From Clostridium sp. BSD9I1 (GTDB taxonomy: Bacteria > Bacillota > Clostridia > Clostridiales > Clostridiaceae), in NCBI RefSeq assembly GCF_900185645.1, contig NZ_FYAM01000011.1, positions 124,001-188,000 on the forward strand: a stretch of DNA of 64,000 nt, read 5' to 3'. Shown here piece after piece: positions 26,166 to 34,295 of this stretch. The notes beneath the pieces are model-generated. The model ran no database searches and was not told where the DNA came from. It was given only the letters and a program-made list of their open reading frames with translations. Position numbers and translations under genes: made by a program. The stretch's first letter is position 1. Each line of letters starts with the position of its first letter.

Positions 26166-26273
26166 TTATACTAAATGATTTGTATCAATTAGCTTAATAA
26201 TAATTCTTTCTCCCTTATGACTACTTACAATTTCCCGTATAGCATTTCTAGCTCTTATACTGGCCTGCTTCAT
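26166..26273 (-). pseudogene. Short reading frame, possible gene fragment (35 aa)
   Basis: An ATG at 26273 opens 35 codons (MKQASIRARNAIREIVSSHK then GERIIIKLIDTNHLV) with a coding-like pattern. It has no ribosome site, and the upstream side is occupied by the G/C-rich repeat. It may be the remnant of a larger gene. No family recognised. Confidence 0.25.
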
Positions 26274-26286
26274 ATTTATAGATTAT

Positions 26287-26312
26287 CTTGCCACTTGCCA
26301 TGTGGGTGGCAC
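26287..26312 (+). repeat. G/C-rich palindromic repeat, half copy
   Basis: CTTGCCACTTGCC and ATGTGGGTGGCAC form one 26-bp arm of the full repeat. It lies immediately after the stop of the membrane protein gene (minus strand). Confidence 0.75.
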
Positions 26313-26317
26313 TAATA

Positions 26318-26803
26318 TTAGTCATTATCCTCATCATTTAACATAGACTCAATTTTCTTTTGCTTTTTCTTGTTTACTATATAAAGAGTTTCAAATGCTA
26401 TAAATGTAATAATAGATGACGACAAAAAGGTTACGGCTGCAACTAATAGAGTATTTATAATATCCCTCTTAAACCACTCTCCTAATTTCATATAATTAAG
26501 GGTAGTATTAATAATTGCAACAACAAGTCCAGTAACAAGGCTATTTAGCACAACAAGCTTTTGGCTGTATTTCGAAGATTCAAACAGGTCATTTCCGACC
26601 ATTATATTACGAACTATGATATATACGGAAATAGCAATAAATAAAATTACCTCAACTGCATATTGTGAAAATGGTGCATTAAACATATATTGTTGAATTA
26701 ACACCGATAAAAGCAATCCATAAAAAAGTATTTGAAATGCATCGCTTCCTATTTTCCTTTTCTGTATTAAAATTCTTTCATCTTGAATTTTTTCTCTTCT
26801 CAT
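26318..26803 (-). CDS. DUF6773-like membrane protein
   Basis: The protein of about 161 residues has four hydrophobic segments (FQILFYGLLLSVLI; VILFIAISVYIIV; LVVLNSLVTGLVVAII; LLVAAVTFLSSSIITFIAF) and a charged tail (KKKQKKIESMLNDEDND). I start it at the ATG at 26803, which follows GGGAGG and overlaps the stop of the Xre gene (TGATG), giving translational coupling. Such membrane proteins often sit beside an Xre-type regulator in Firmicutes, and the pair may form a small sensing module. The function is not known. Confidence 0.65.
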   Translation of the reverse strand: MRREKIQDERILIQKRKIGSDAFQILFYGLLLSVLIQQYMFNAPFSQYAVEVILFIAISVYIIVRNIMVGNDLFESSKYSQKLVVLNSLVTGLVVAIINTTLNYMKLGEWFKRDIINTLLVAAVTFLSSSIITFIAFETLYIVNKKKQKKIESMLNDEDND

Positions 26804-27000
26804 CAAATTTCCTCCCAAAATAAATCATTTAATGTTTTACCAAGTGCTTTACATATTGCAATGCAGAGGTTAAGTGTCGGATTATAATTTCCTGATTCAA
26901 TTAAGCCAATAGTTTGTCTTGTTACCCCCACAATTATTGCTAAATCTTCTTGTTTCATATCGCATTCCAAACGAGCAATTTTCATTCTTTTATTTTTCAT
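26803..27000 (-). CDS. Xre-family transcriptional regulator, short type
   Basis: The 65-residue protein is a lone helix-turn-helix: MKIARLECDMKQEDLAIIVG then VTRQTIGLIESGNYNPTL, ending LGKTLNDLFW. Short Cro/C1-type regulators with this ending usually control the gene that follows. I chose the ATG at 27000 (AAGGAGGG upstream); the frame also extends 17 codons further up but through the promoter. A palindrome covers its own -10 box, so autoregulation is likely. The membrane protein gene follows with a one-base overlap. Confidence 0.9.
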   Translation of the reverse strand: MKNKRMKIARLECDMKQEDLAIIVGVTRQTIGLIESGNYNPTLNLCIAICKALGKTLNDLFWEEI

Positions 27001-27015
27001 ATTTTCCCTCCTTAT

Positions 27016-27051
27016 ATTACATATTGTAATCCAAACATTACCCAATGTCAA
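27016..27051 (-). promoter_or_regulatory. Promoter and operator of the Xre/membrane protein pair
   Basis: A minus-strand -35 TTGACA (27046-27051), 17-bp spacer and -10 TACAAT (27023-27028). The inverted repeat ATTAC-ATATT-GTAAT (27016-27030) covers the -10, so a bound dimer would block RNA polymerase. Confidence 0.65.
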
Positions 27052-27072
27052 CTATATATTGCATATTAATAA

Positions 27073-27113
27073 AAAACATAAGTAGACTTAATTTAAAGCC
27101 CACTTATGTTTTT
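27073..27113 (-). terminator. Terminator downstream of the broken small gene
   Basis: On the minus strand AAAAACATAAGT and ACTTATGTTTTT pair around a 17-nt loop and are followed by TATT. Confidence 0.7.
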
Positions 27114-27155
27114 GTGCTATTTTTAAGTTTTGTACCTCTTATGGGAAACCATGGC

Positions 27156-27311
27156 CTATTTAAGGCTCTCTTCTAACCTATAATTTTCTTGAAACCAAAG
27201 ATTAAAGTTGCTTTCTATAGCTCTAATATCATCGCATTGAACAAAATCACTTATTTTATCCTTTATGTTTTCTAATATTTATTCAAAATCATCTGGATTA
27301 ATTCTGCTCAT
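27156..27311 (-). pseudogene. Small gene interrupted by an in-frame TAA at codon 11
   Basis: An ATG at 27311 with the RBS AAAGGAG opens MSRINPDDFE, then TAA, then 40 further in-frame codons (ILENIKDKISDFVQCDDIRA, IESNFNLWFQENYRLEESLK) to TAG. The amphipathic pattern on both sides of the stop looks coding. Either a nonsense mutation broke a 51-residue protein or the sequence has an error. It lies 44 bp after the 111-residue gene, probably in the same transcript. No family recognised. Confidence 0.5.
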
Positions 27312-27355
27312 ATAAAACAAGCTCCTTTCTTGCAAGAATAATTGAGACTATAATC

Positions 27356-27691
27356 CTAATCTAGTTCCTTTACAACCTCTTCAGAAGAATAAACCTGTTT
27401 TTGCTCATAATTCATAATAGCTTCAAACATTTTACCAGCTGTTTCTTCAGATATATCCTTATCAAAGAATAGCAAGGCTTTATCTCCATATGAGCTGCTC
27501 ACTGCATCCTTTGCAAAAACTTTGCCTTCATGATCCGATAATATTTCTGTGATTTCTCTTCCCAAATATGCAAACTCATCGCCCTTGTTCCAAGAAACAA
27601 ATCCTATAAGGCTTTTAGCCTCGGAAGAATCAAATCCATTTTCTATAAGAACATCATGCCAGGTATTGCATAACAAATCATCTTTAGTCAT
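27356..27691 (-). CDS. Hypothetical protein (111 aa)
   Basis: I do not recognise this family. It is an acidic soluble protein with a mixed alpha/beta pattern: TKDDLLCNTWHDVLIENGFD at the start, then LIGFVSWNKGDEFAYLGREI, and a C-terminal acidic tail (YSSEEVVKELD). The ATG at 27691 follows GAGGCT. No membrane segment, and one Cys near residue 8. The neighbour downstream is a nonsense-broken small gene, and a DUF362 gene is divergent upstream. Coding is likely from the amino acid pattern; the role is unknown. Confidence 0.6.
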   Translation of the reverse strand: MTKDDLLCNTWHDVLIENGFDSSEAKSLIGFVSWNKGDEFAYLGREITEILSDHEGKVFAKDAVSSSYGDKALLFFDKDISEETAGKMFEAIMNYEQKQVYSSEEVVKELD

Positions 27692-27893
27692 TGTATAGCC
27701 TCCTCATTATCTTTTCCTATAGTTTTTACTTATTTCTATAATTATATTATAGGCCATGAAAGATTCCTCCATAGATTGGCTTATACCTATACTTTTATTT
27801 ATTTTCATTCCTTCATTCTTAAAATATTAGCATTGATTTTATTTGCTGTAATATTTATACTAAAAATATTGAAATATCATTGGGAGGGTCTTT

Positions 27894-29003
27894 ATGGAAA
27901 AATCTAAGGTATATTTTACAGACTTAAGAACTAGACCAGGTTTAAATTTATTAGACAAGCTTGAAAGATTGGTAAAAAAAGCTGGTATAGAAGGTATTGA
28001 TTTTAAAGATAAATTTGTGGCAATAAAAATTCACTTTGGCGAACCAGGAAATCTAGCTTATATAAGACCAAATTATGCTGCAAAGCTTGTAAAGTTAATA
28101 ACTGAATTAGGCGGCATGCCATTTTTAACAGATTCTAACACTTTATATACTGGTAGAAGATCTAATGCAATCGACCATTTAACTGCAGCTTTTGAAAATG
28201 GTTTTAATCCATTAACTGTAGGCTGTAACATAATTATTGCAGACGGTCTTAAAGGAACAGAATATAGAGAAATTGAGGTTAATGGTAAACACTGCAAAAC
28301 TGCAAAAATAGGCTCTGCTATAGCTGATGCTGACATTGTAATTTCTATGAACCATTTTAAAGGTCATGAAATGACTGGATTTGGCGGTGCTTTAAAAAAC
28401 CTAGGCATGGGTTCTGGATCAAGAGGTGGAAAACTAGAGATGCATTCAGCCTCTCAACCTAAAATAAAGGATAAAAACTGCAAATCTTGCTCACAATGCA
28501 TAAAAAGCTGTTCTCAAAATGCTATAGAACTAGGTGAAAATAAGATAGCTGCTATAAATTATAGTAAATGTATTGGCTGTGGCCAGTGTGTTGCAGTATG
28601 CCAATTTAATGCAGCACAGGTTATCTGGAATGAGTCAGCAGACACTGCTAATGAAAAGATAGCTGAATATGCTTATGCTGTTATGAAGGATAAGGAAACT
28701 TTCCATATTAATTTTATAATGAATGTTTCCCCTGACTGCGATTGTTTTAATGCAAATGATTTACCTATTGTCCCTGATATAGGTATAGCTGCATCATTCG
28801 ATCCTGTAGCTCTTGATAAAGCAAGTGTTGATTTAGTAAATAGTGCTCCAATTATTACTGGATCTATACTTTCAGATAAGCACTATCATGAAGGTCACGA
28901 TAAATTCAGCCATGTTCACTCAAATACAAATTGGGAAACTGGATTAAAACATGGTGAAGAATTAGGAATAGGTACTTTAGACTATGAATTAGTAACCATA
29001 TAA
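27894..29003 (+). CDS. DUF362 protein with two 4Fe-4S ferredoxin motifs
   Basis: The 369-residue protein has a DUF362 core (VAIKIHFGEPGNLAYIRPNY, NHFKGHEMTGFGGALKNLGM) split by a ferredoxin insert near residues 193-240. The two clusters are CKSCSQCIKSC and CIGCGQCVAVC. The C-terminal CDCFNANDLPIVPDIGI is also typical. DUF362 proteins are common in anaerobes and are thought to be electron-transfer or metal-site proteins; the reaction is not established. RBS GGGAGG. The gene is monocistronic with its own terminator. Confidence 0.88.
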   Translation: MEKSKVYFTDLRTRPGLNLLDKLERLVKKAGIEGIDFKDKFVAIKIHFGEPGNLAYIRPNYAAKLVKLITELGGMPFLTDSNTLYTGRRSNAIDHLTAAFENGFNPLTVGCNIIIADGLKGTEYREIEVNGKHCKTAKIGSAIADADIVISMNHFKGHEMTGFGGALKNLGMGSGSRGGKLEMHSASQPKIKDKNCKSCSQCIKSCSQNAIELGENKIAAINYSKCIGCGQCVAVCQFNAAQVIWNESADTANEKIAEYAYAVMKDKETFHINFIMNVSPDCDCFNANDLPIVPDIGIAASFDPVALDKASVDLVNSAPIITGSILSDKHYHEGHDKFSHVHSNTNWETGLKHGEELGIGTLDYELVTI

Positions 29004-29004
29004 C

Positions 29005-29045
29005 AATAAATAATCCACGGAATCAAATCCAGTGGATTATTTATT
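29005..29045 (+). terminator. Terminator of the DUF362 gene
   Basis: Perfect arms AATAAATAATCCAC and GTGGATTATTTATT around a 13-nt loop, directly after the stop codon. Confidence 0.8.
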
Positions 29046-29079
29046 ATTACAGTCTATTAGGATATATCCTGATTTGAAT

Positions 29080-29149
29080 TTACACAATATAATAAGCATA
29101 GATGTCTATCACAATTGTGATAACTATCTATGCTTATTATATTGTGTAA
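29080..29149. repeat. Long perfect hairpin with nested palindrome
   Basis: Two 24-bp perfect arms (29080-29103 and 29126-29149, starting TTACACAATATAATAAGC) enclose a loop that itself contains the 16-bp palindrome TATCACAATTGTGATA (29107-29122). It is much longer than the terminator needed by the GNAT gene (ending 29156) and may be a small mobile element or a protein-binding cruciform. Confidence 0.7.
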
Positions 29150-29155
29150 GACTAT

Positions 29156-29479
29156 CTAATGTTTTCCATCTATTTTACATGCAATAGCTTCATCATCAAT
29201 GTCTTTAGACATTATATCTGCATACAATTCCTTATGTCCTTTAAGCCAAGTGTTTGCATATGAACACGTAGCCGTAGTTTTAAGACCTTTTTCTCTTAAA
29301 TATTCAGCAACAACCTCCAGCATCTTTCCTGCTACGCCCTGTCCTCTTAAAACTGAATTAACATAGGAATGATCAATATCTACCTCTCCATTTTCTTTAA
29401 AAACAAAGGTCGTCTCTGCCATCAATTCACCTTTTTCGTCTATGCTGTATATACGTCCATCTTCATATTTCCAATCCAT
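29156..29479 (-). CDS. GNAT-type N-acetyltransferase (YjdJ/NATD1-like)
   Basis: The 107-residue protein is the minimal GNAT form: an N-terminal beta-strand pair (DWKYEDGRIYSIDEKGELMA, ETTFVFKENGEVDIDHSYVN) and the acetyl-CoA binding loop LRGQGVAGKMLE (family Q/RxxGxG/A) followed by VAEYLREKGLKTTATCSYAN. Members of this small family acetylate unknown small molecules or protein N-termini. RBS GGAGGAG. It stands alone after a long hairpin and is probably a single-gene transcript. Confidence 0.85.
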   Translation of the reverse strand: MDWKYEDGRIYSIDEKGELMAETTFVFKENGEVDIDHSYVNSVLRGQGVAGKMLEVVAEYLREKGLKTTATCSYANTWLKGHKELYADIMSKDIDDEAIACKIDGKH

Positions 29480-29678
29480 ATTTTCTCCTCCTTTAGATAA
29501 AAGTTGTTATTTTATATATTTTTCTAACTTCATCTCGCCTATATATTTATTGACATTGGCCTTTTCTTTTAAATACCCTATATAGGTATTATTATAGCAT
29601 ATGCTAACTTAATTTCAATATAAACTTAATATATGATTCTCTTAATCCTAATATGAGCATAAAATAAACCGGAGACTT

Positions 29679-30560
29679 TTAATCTCTATAACTTTCTATC
29701 CTTTCCGGCCCTCCTATTACTTCCCTCTTTACCACTAATACTCCATCCTTCATCACCTTTATACTCCACTTTATAAGAGCTATTTCTCCATTTTCTATTT
29801 CAATAGCACTTATAGAATACGGCATAACACAGCAGCCGTCATTAAAGTAAGGAGTCTTTGATGGACTAGGAAACTTACTTCCGTGGGTATGTCCAGTAAT
29901 TATAGGCTGATTATTTTCTTTTACCCACTCTTCGATTTTTCTATCTACTTTATCTCTTTTAGTATTACTTTTTGCAGGGCTGGTGTTATTCCTAAAACCA
30001 AAGTTGGCCTCTAAAAATCCCCATATATACCTAACAACATATTTAGTAATAAAACTTAAATTATAGTTTATACAGTCTAATTGATTTCCATGGGTAACAA
30101 AAAAGTCCAAGTTTTTATTATCCTTATTATCACTTTTATATCTAAGTATTAGCCCCTCATATATATCTAAGTTATTGTAAAGCTTACAGAGACAGCTTTC
30201 CCCTCCATTTCCGTCCCTTCTCTTACATAGTTTCTTACTAAAGCTAGCTCTTTTTTTCACCTCATCATGATTACCATAAATCATATAAAGTCTATTATGT
30301 TCTTTAAATTTTAAAAGTAAATGGAAAATATCTTTATATATCTCATATATATCTTGTATTTTTCTAACTTCCCAAAGTTCATCTCCATCACCTATTTCTA
30401 TATAGGAAAATCCATTGTCATAATAATAATTTAAAGCTGTAATGTATATATTAGAGTTTGGAAGAAAGTTGTCTTTAAAGCTCCCATCTCCCCTATGGCA
30501 ATCGCTTATTAACACTATCTTTGACTTATCATTAATTTCAATAATAGGCGATTTTTTCAT
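29679..30560 (-). CDS. Metallophosphoesterase, calcineurin-like (LpxH/serine-phosphatase type)
   Basis: The 293-residue protein carries the five dinuclear metal motifs in order: SDCHRGD (residue about 19), GDGDELWE, YGNHDE, THGNQLD and GHTHGS. The spacing and the GDGDELW form resemble the UDP-2,3-diacylglucosamine pyrophosphatase (LpxH-like) branch, but Gram-positives lack lipid A, so the substrate is something else. There is no signal peptide. A short Cys-containing insert (CKRRDGNGGESCLCK) near residue 115 is unusual. Monocistronic. Confidence 0.8.
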   Translation of the reverse strand: MKKSPIIEINDKSKIVLISDCHRGDGSFKDNFLPNSNIYITALNYYYDNGFSYIEIGDGDELWEVRKIQDIYEIYKDIFHLLLKFKEHNRLYMIYGNHDEVKKRASFSKKLCKRRDGNGGESCLCKLYNNLDIYEGLILRYKSDNKDNKNLDFFVTHGNQLDCINYNLSFITKYVVRYIWGFLEANFGFRNNTSPAKSNTKRDKVDRKIEEWVKENNQPIITGHTHGSKFPSPSKTPYFNDGCCVMPYSISAIEIENGEIALIKWSIKVMKDGVLVVKREVIGGPERIESYRD

Positions 30561-30644
30561 TACCTTATTTAAAATATCATTTTTAAATATGATATACCAA
30601 CTCCGAAAATTATTGATATATCATTATATGCGGGGAGAAAAAAA

Positions 30645-30705
30645 GTGCCACCCACATGGCAAGTGGCAAGTTAATTCAACTTGCCACTTGCCATGTGGGT
30701 GGCAC
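30645..30705. repeat. G/C-rich palindromic repeat, full copy
   Basis: Two perfect 28-bp arms (30645-30672 and 30678-30705) around a 5-nt loop, arm sequence identical to 17018-17082. It lies between the metallophosphoesterase start and the histidine phosphatase stop. Confidence 0.85.
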
Positions 30706-30712
30706 CATAAGA

Positions 30713-31261
30713 TTAAATGCTTCTCCTATTCATAAAATCTGACAAGGATAATTTACTAAGAACTTCATATCCCATTCCCTGTCCCAGTGGCTTAATAATA
30801 ACTGTTCCCATGTTTGGAATTTCACCTAATCCAATTTCTCTTGGAAAACTGTGAGCAATAATAACCCTATTACTTCCTTCAGGGGGCTTAATTTCTAATC
30901 TTGATTGAAGAGAATGTACTATTTGCTTTTGCTCTTCTGCTGGCAAATTTCTACTTAAATTATAAATTTCAACCCAAAATGGATCTATTTGAACAGCTGC
31001 TCTTCCGAAAGCTAATCGTGCAGTTTCTATGGTTCTACAAAATGGACTAGTTACAATTGGATAACTAATAGGAATTCCTAAGTTACGAAGAATTTGTCCA
31101 TAATAAACTGCCTGTCTTCTACCTATATCAGAAAGATTTCTTTGGGTAAAACAGTCTCTAAAATTCAAATTAGGCTGATCCACTCCTACCGTTGCTTCTC
31201 CATGTCTAGCATATAGTATATATCCACCCTTTCTAAGTAAATCAAATAATGATTTGTTCAA
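30713..31261 (-). CDS. Histidine phosphatase family protein
   Basis: The 182-residue protein has the phosphohistidine motif YARHGEA (RHG, near residue 20), a second substrate-site Arg in TSPFCRTIETA and the second catalytic His in IIAHSFPRE. The family includes phosphoglycerate mutases and broad phosphatases; this short form with RHG + N-L-S-DIGRRQA fits a phosphatase rather than a mutase. No signal peptide. It is monocistronic, with a G/C-rich palindrome right after its stop codon that may serve as terminator. Confidence 0.85.
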   Translation of the reverse strand: MNKSLFDLLRKGGYILYARHGEATVGVDQPNLNFRDCFTQRNLSDIGRRQAVYYGQILRNLGIPISYPIVTSPFCRTIETARLAFGRAAVQIDPFWVEIYNLSRNLPAEEQKQIVHSLQSRLEIKPPEGSNRVIIAHSFPREIGLGEIPNMGTVIIKPLGQGMGYEVLSKLSLSDFMNRRSI

Positions 31262-31542
31262 CTTGACTTCTCCCTTGCAAATTTCTTACTATTTTTCCCA
31301 GGTGCCTGGCCCCTTACACATATCTTATGCTTGTATTTCCTAAGTGCTCACTGCTTTATTGAATATAAATAAATTTCTTCACCTAATTTGGGAGATTTGC
31401 ATTTTACTATGGACCACAGTAGACATTCTTTGGTTGCTAAATAAACTCTTTAATTAATTTTAGAAAAATATTATACTTAAATAGTAATAATATTTTAATT
31501 GATATATTATAGATAAAAATTACTAGATTGTGGGGTTTATAC

Positions 31543-32955
31543 ATGAGAAAAAAAGATTTACTTGAGTTAAAAAAACGTCTTAAAAAGGATCATTGTACCT
31601 TCACTAAGATGTGTGGCTGCTATGTTAATGGGGAAAAAAATATTATTTTAAAATTTAGAGAAACCTTTCTAAATTTAAATGAAGATGAATACTTTAAGTA
31701 CTTAGAAATTGCTAAAAAGGTACTGTCTGGAACCATTGGGAATAATATTTTAGAGCTTAACTTCCCAGTTAATGAAGACCTTATAAATGAAAAACAAATT
31801 TCTCTTATGCAGCTTAAAACCAGTCAATTAAAAAATGATGCTATACTGGATGATTTTTATCAATCCATAATAGATAATTATGATTATACTGGCAATTTTT
31901 TAATACTTCTTTTTCATGACGCATATGACGTTATTACTAAAACTAAGGATAATTCAAAGATAGATGAATCTGAAGAAGTATATGAATATGTTTTATGTGC
32001 CATATGTCCTGTTTTACTTTCAGATCCTGGTCTTAGATACTTTGAAGAAGAAAATAGAATACAAGCACGTATTAGAGACTGGGTGGTTGGTGCCCCAGCT
32101 AATGGTTTTGTGTTTCCTGCCTTTATTGAGCGCAGTGCAGACGTTAACTCAATTATGTATTACACAAAAAATCCAAAGGATATACATCCTGAATTGATGG
32201 AAAATGCTTTAGGTTGTTATTCAAAACAAACTGTTGCTATACAAAAGGATACATTTCAATCAATTATTAAAGATTCCTTTAGCGCTGATGAAGAGAAGGC
32301 TAATAAAGTTTTTATGGACATACAAGACAACTTAAACACTATGATAGATGAACACAATTCCATATATGATGATACAGATGCTGAACCTATAGCCTTAACA
32401 AAAAATGATGTACAGACCCTTTTAATAGAAAGCGGGGTTCCCGAGGAACTTACTACTAGGATTGAAAAGTCCTATGTTGAATGCTTTGGGGATGACCTTC
32501 CTTTAGCAGAAAATTTAATTGATGCAAAGGTACTTAAGGCAAATGAGCAGAGAAAAAAGGAAGAAAACCTTAAAAAACAAGTAGAAGTACTTCAAGCTAG
32601 ACTGGAGCAAATTAAACAAGAAGCCGCTGTAGACAATGAAACTCCCCTATCTACAGAAGTTAATGATGTTGAAGCTAATGATGATAATGGAGCTTTGGAA
32701 GAAACTTTAGGAGAAGTTTCAGAAACTTCTTCAGAAGAAAACTTAGAGGGTGCTTTAGAAGCTGATTTAGAAGGAACTCTCGATACAAATTCATCAGATA
32801 GCAAAGTTACTCCTGACTATGATGTTATACTTCAAGTAAAGCCTGAAAAAATACCTGAAATAAAATCTCAAATAATTGATGGCCAAAGATGCATAGTTAT
32901 TCCTATTAATGAAAATGAACAAACTACAGTTAATGGCTTGGATGACCTAATTTAG
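31543..32955 (+). CDS. DUF4317 domain protein
   Basis: The protein of about 470 residues begins MRKKDLLELKKRLKKDHCTF and continues TKMCGCYVNGEKN, which I recognise as the DUF4317 family common in Clostridia. Function is unknown. The main domain runs to about residue 350, then comes a coiled-coil stretch and an acidic low-complexity tail rich in Glu/Asn/Ser (near 370-440), ending with a beta segment. I start at ATG 31543 (GTGGGG upstream); the frame opens at TTG 31528. The upstream 280 bp carry only a partial GGCCAGGCACC-type repeat near 31300. Confidence 0.8.
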   Translation: MRKKDLLELKKRLKKDHCTFTKMCGCYVNGEKNIILKFRETFLNLNEDEYFKYLEIAKKVLSGTIGNNILELNFPVNEDLINEKQISLMQLKTSQLKNDAILDDFYQSIIDNYDYTGNFLILLFHDAYDVITKTKDNSKIDESEEVYEYVLCAICPVLLSDPGLRYFEEENRIQARIRDWVVGAPANGFVFPAFIERSADVNSIMYYTKNPKDIHPELMENALGCYSKQTVAIQKDTFQSIIKDSFSADEEKANKVFMDIQDNLNTMIDEHNSIYDDTDAEPIALTKNDVQTLLIESGVPEELTTRIEKSYVECFGDDLPLAENLIDAKVLKANEQRKKEENLKKQVEVLQARLEQIKQEAAVDNETPLSTEVNDVEANDDNGALEETLGEVSETSSEENLEGALEADLEGTLDTNSSDSKVTPDYDVILQVKPEKIPEIKSQIIDGQRCIVIPINENEQTTVNGLDDLI

Positions 32956-32996
32956 TTCCTAGAATTAGGTCTCCCCCTATTCCAATGAAAATTTTA

Positions 32997-33026
32997 AGCC
33001 AATGCTTATGAGATTAAGCATTGGCT
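32997..33026 (+). terminator. Terminator of the DUF4317 gene (AAGCCAATGCTT family)
   Basis: AGCCAATGCTTA and TAAGCATTGGCT pair around a 6-nt loop, followed by CTTT. The arms match 17455, 34188 and 45498. Confidence 0.75.
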
Positions 33027-33031
33027 CTTTA

Positions 33032-33724
33032 CTATTTACTTTCTATTTCTTTTATCATTCTCTCAGCAGAAGAAACAAATTGAGAGCTTGGATAGTTTTT
33101 TATTACCTTCTTAAAGTACACTAGTGCATTAGCATTATCATTAAGTTCTTTATAACTGTCCCCTAATTGATAAGTAAGCCAAGGCATAAGACTTGCGTCT
33201 GGCTTAATCTTATAAGACATCTGTAGCTTTGGCAAAGCCTTCTCATAATTTCCTTGTTTATATAATTTATTGCCTTCATTATATATGTCCCATATTTCCT
33301 TCGTAGTTAACTTAGATCCATCAACATCTTTACTAGTCTGATCTTGTCCAGATTTTGTGTCATCCGATTCTTGTTTGATATCTTTATCATTTTCCTCTTT
33401 AGTATCCTTATCATCTTTATTGGATTCAGTATTTTCATTATCTAAAGTTTTATTATCCTCATTTGATTCGGTATTTTCTTTATCCAACTTTTCATTATTC
33501 TCATTTGATTCATTATCTGATTTATCTAAGTCATTATTTCCCTCTGAAATTTGCTCTGTACTTTTCTTTGAAAGATCTATTGTGCTATTGTCAGCCTGGC
33601 TCTTTTTAGGACCATCACCAAGAATTAATCCAATCCCGTAGCCTATGATAAAAATAGCTACCAGCACAAAAAGGGTTGAAATTATTAAGATGTTCTTTGT
33701 TTTTGCATTTTTCTTTTTAGTCAC
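33032..33724 (-). CDS. Membrane-anchored TPR protein with low-complexity linker
   Basis: The 230-residue protein has a basic N-terminus, one transmembrane helix (ILIISTLFVLVAIFIIGYG, residues 12-30), an outward-facing linker of about 95 residues built of Asn/Asp/Glu/Lys/Ser with near-repeats (NENTESNEDNKTLD, ENTESNKDDK), and a C-terminal TPR pair (YNEGNKLYKQGNYEKALPKL and YQLGDSYKELNDNANALVYF). It resembles YbgF/CpoB-type TPRs and probably scaffolds envelope proteins. No catalytic motif. Monocistronic. Confidence 0.75.
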   Translation of the reverse strand: MTKKKNAKTKNILIISTLFVLVAIFIIGYGIGLILGDGPKKSQADNSTIDLSKKSTEQISEGNNDLDKSDNESNENNEKLDKENTESNEDNKTLDNENTESNKDDKDTKEENDKDIKQESDDTKSGQDQTSKDVDGSKLTTKEIWDIYNEGNKLYKQGNYEKALPKLQMSYKIKPDASLMPWLTYQLGDSYKELNDNANALVYFKKVIKNYPSSQFVSSAERMIKEIESK

Positions 33725-33984
33725 TTAATTACCTCCCTGGAATTCTTAATACAACTGATAATTTTATAATAATATTATGGATTTAATATGAATGTGTACA
33801 AGATTTATACTGATTAATTATATATTCTTTTTAATAAAAAATCATAACCTTGCTAATAACATTAATTAAATAGTTATATCTGAAATAAATTGGTTTAAAT
33901 TACCATAGATATATCTCTTGTATAGTAACTCTATATATGTTATTATATGTTTGTAGCAAATAATAAATATTTGTTAATAACTAT

Positions 33985-34175
33985 ACTTTCTGAAATACTC
34001 GTTAAGCTCTTATTTTGAACCTACATTTAAAATTCGGGAGTTCAATATTTAGATGCGGAAATGTACCTTCTTGTGAGTCCCTATGCGGCATTGAAGGCGA
34101 TTGAAACATCTGTGAGGACACCCACCTATCGAAGGATAGGTGTCAAAATTAGAGTACCGGTATTTTGGATATATA
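33985..34175 (+). ncRNA. ssrS: Probable 6S RNA (RNA polymerase regulator)
   Basis: The plus strand holds a gene-free RNA of about 190 nt followed by a strong terminator. CTGAAATAC (33990-33998) pairs fully with GTATTTTGG (34160-34168, with G-U), closing a long rod. Inside are segments I associate with clostridial 6S RNA (TGAACCTACA, CGGGAG, AAATGTACCTTCTTG, ACACCCACCT and the hairpin ACCTATCGAAGGATAGGT). 6S RNA mimics an open promoter and sequesters RNA polymerase holoenzyme. The region 33725-33980 in front shows only AT-rich DNA. Recognition is from memory. Confidence 0.65.
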
Positions 34176-34187
34176 ATTAGAAAATTT

Positions 34188-34220
34188 AAGCCAATGCTTG
34201 GTTAAGCATTGGCTTTTTGA
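34188..34220 (+). terminator. Terminator of the 6S-like RNA (AAGCCAATGCTT family)
   Basis: AAGCCAATGCTT, GGTT and AAGCATTGGCTT are followed by TTTT. Identical arms to 45498 and 17455. Confidence 0.85.
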
Positions 34221-34246
34221 TATGGCACAAATAAAATATTACATAT

Positions 34247-34278
34247 AAAAAAACAGAACAAATTACTTTGCTCTGTTT
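34247..34278 (-). terminator. Terminator of the pentose operon
   Basis: On the minus strand AACAGAGCAAA and TTTGTTCTGTT pair around a short loop and end in TTTTTTT, just after the xylB stop codon. Confidence 0.75.
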
Positions 34279-34295
34279 GCAGACTTTCTTTTTTA

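Noticed and set aside
29679-30560. Naming the metallophosphoesterase lpxH
   Set aside because: Gram-positive context lacks lipid A; motifs support only the superfamily.
33032-33724. Opposite-strand Ser-rich frame in the TPR gene
   Set aside because: Its Ser/Leu composition is the complement of the Asp/Glu/Asn linker; the minus frame has a helix, TPRs and a start with ribosome site.
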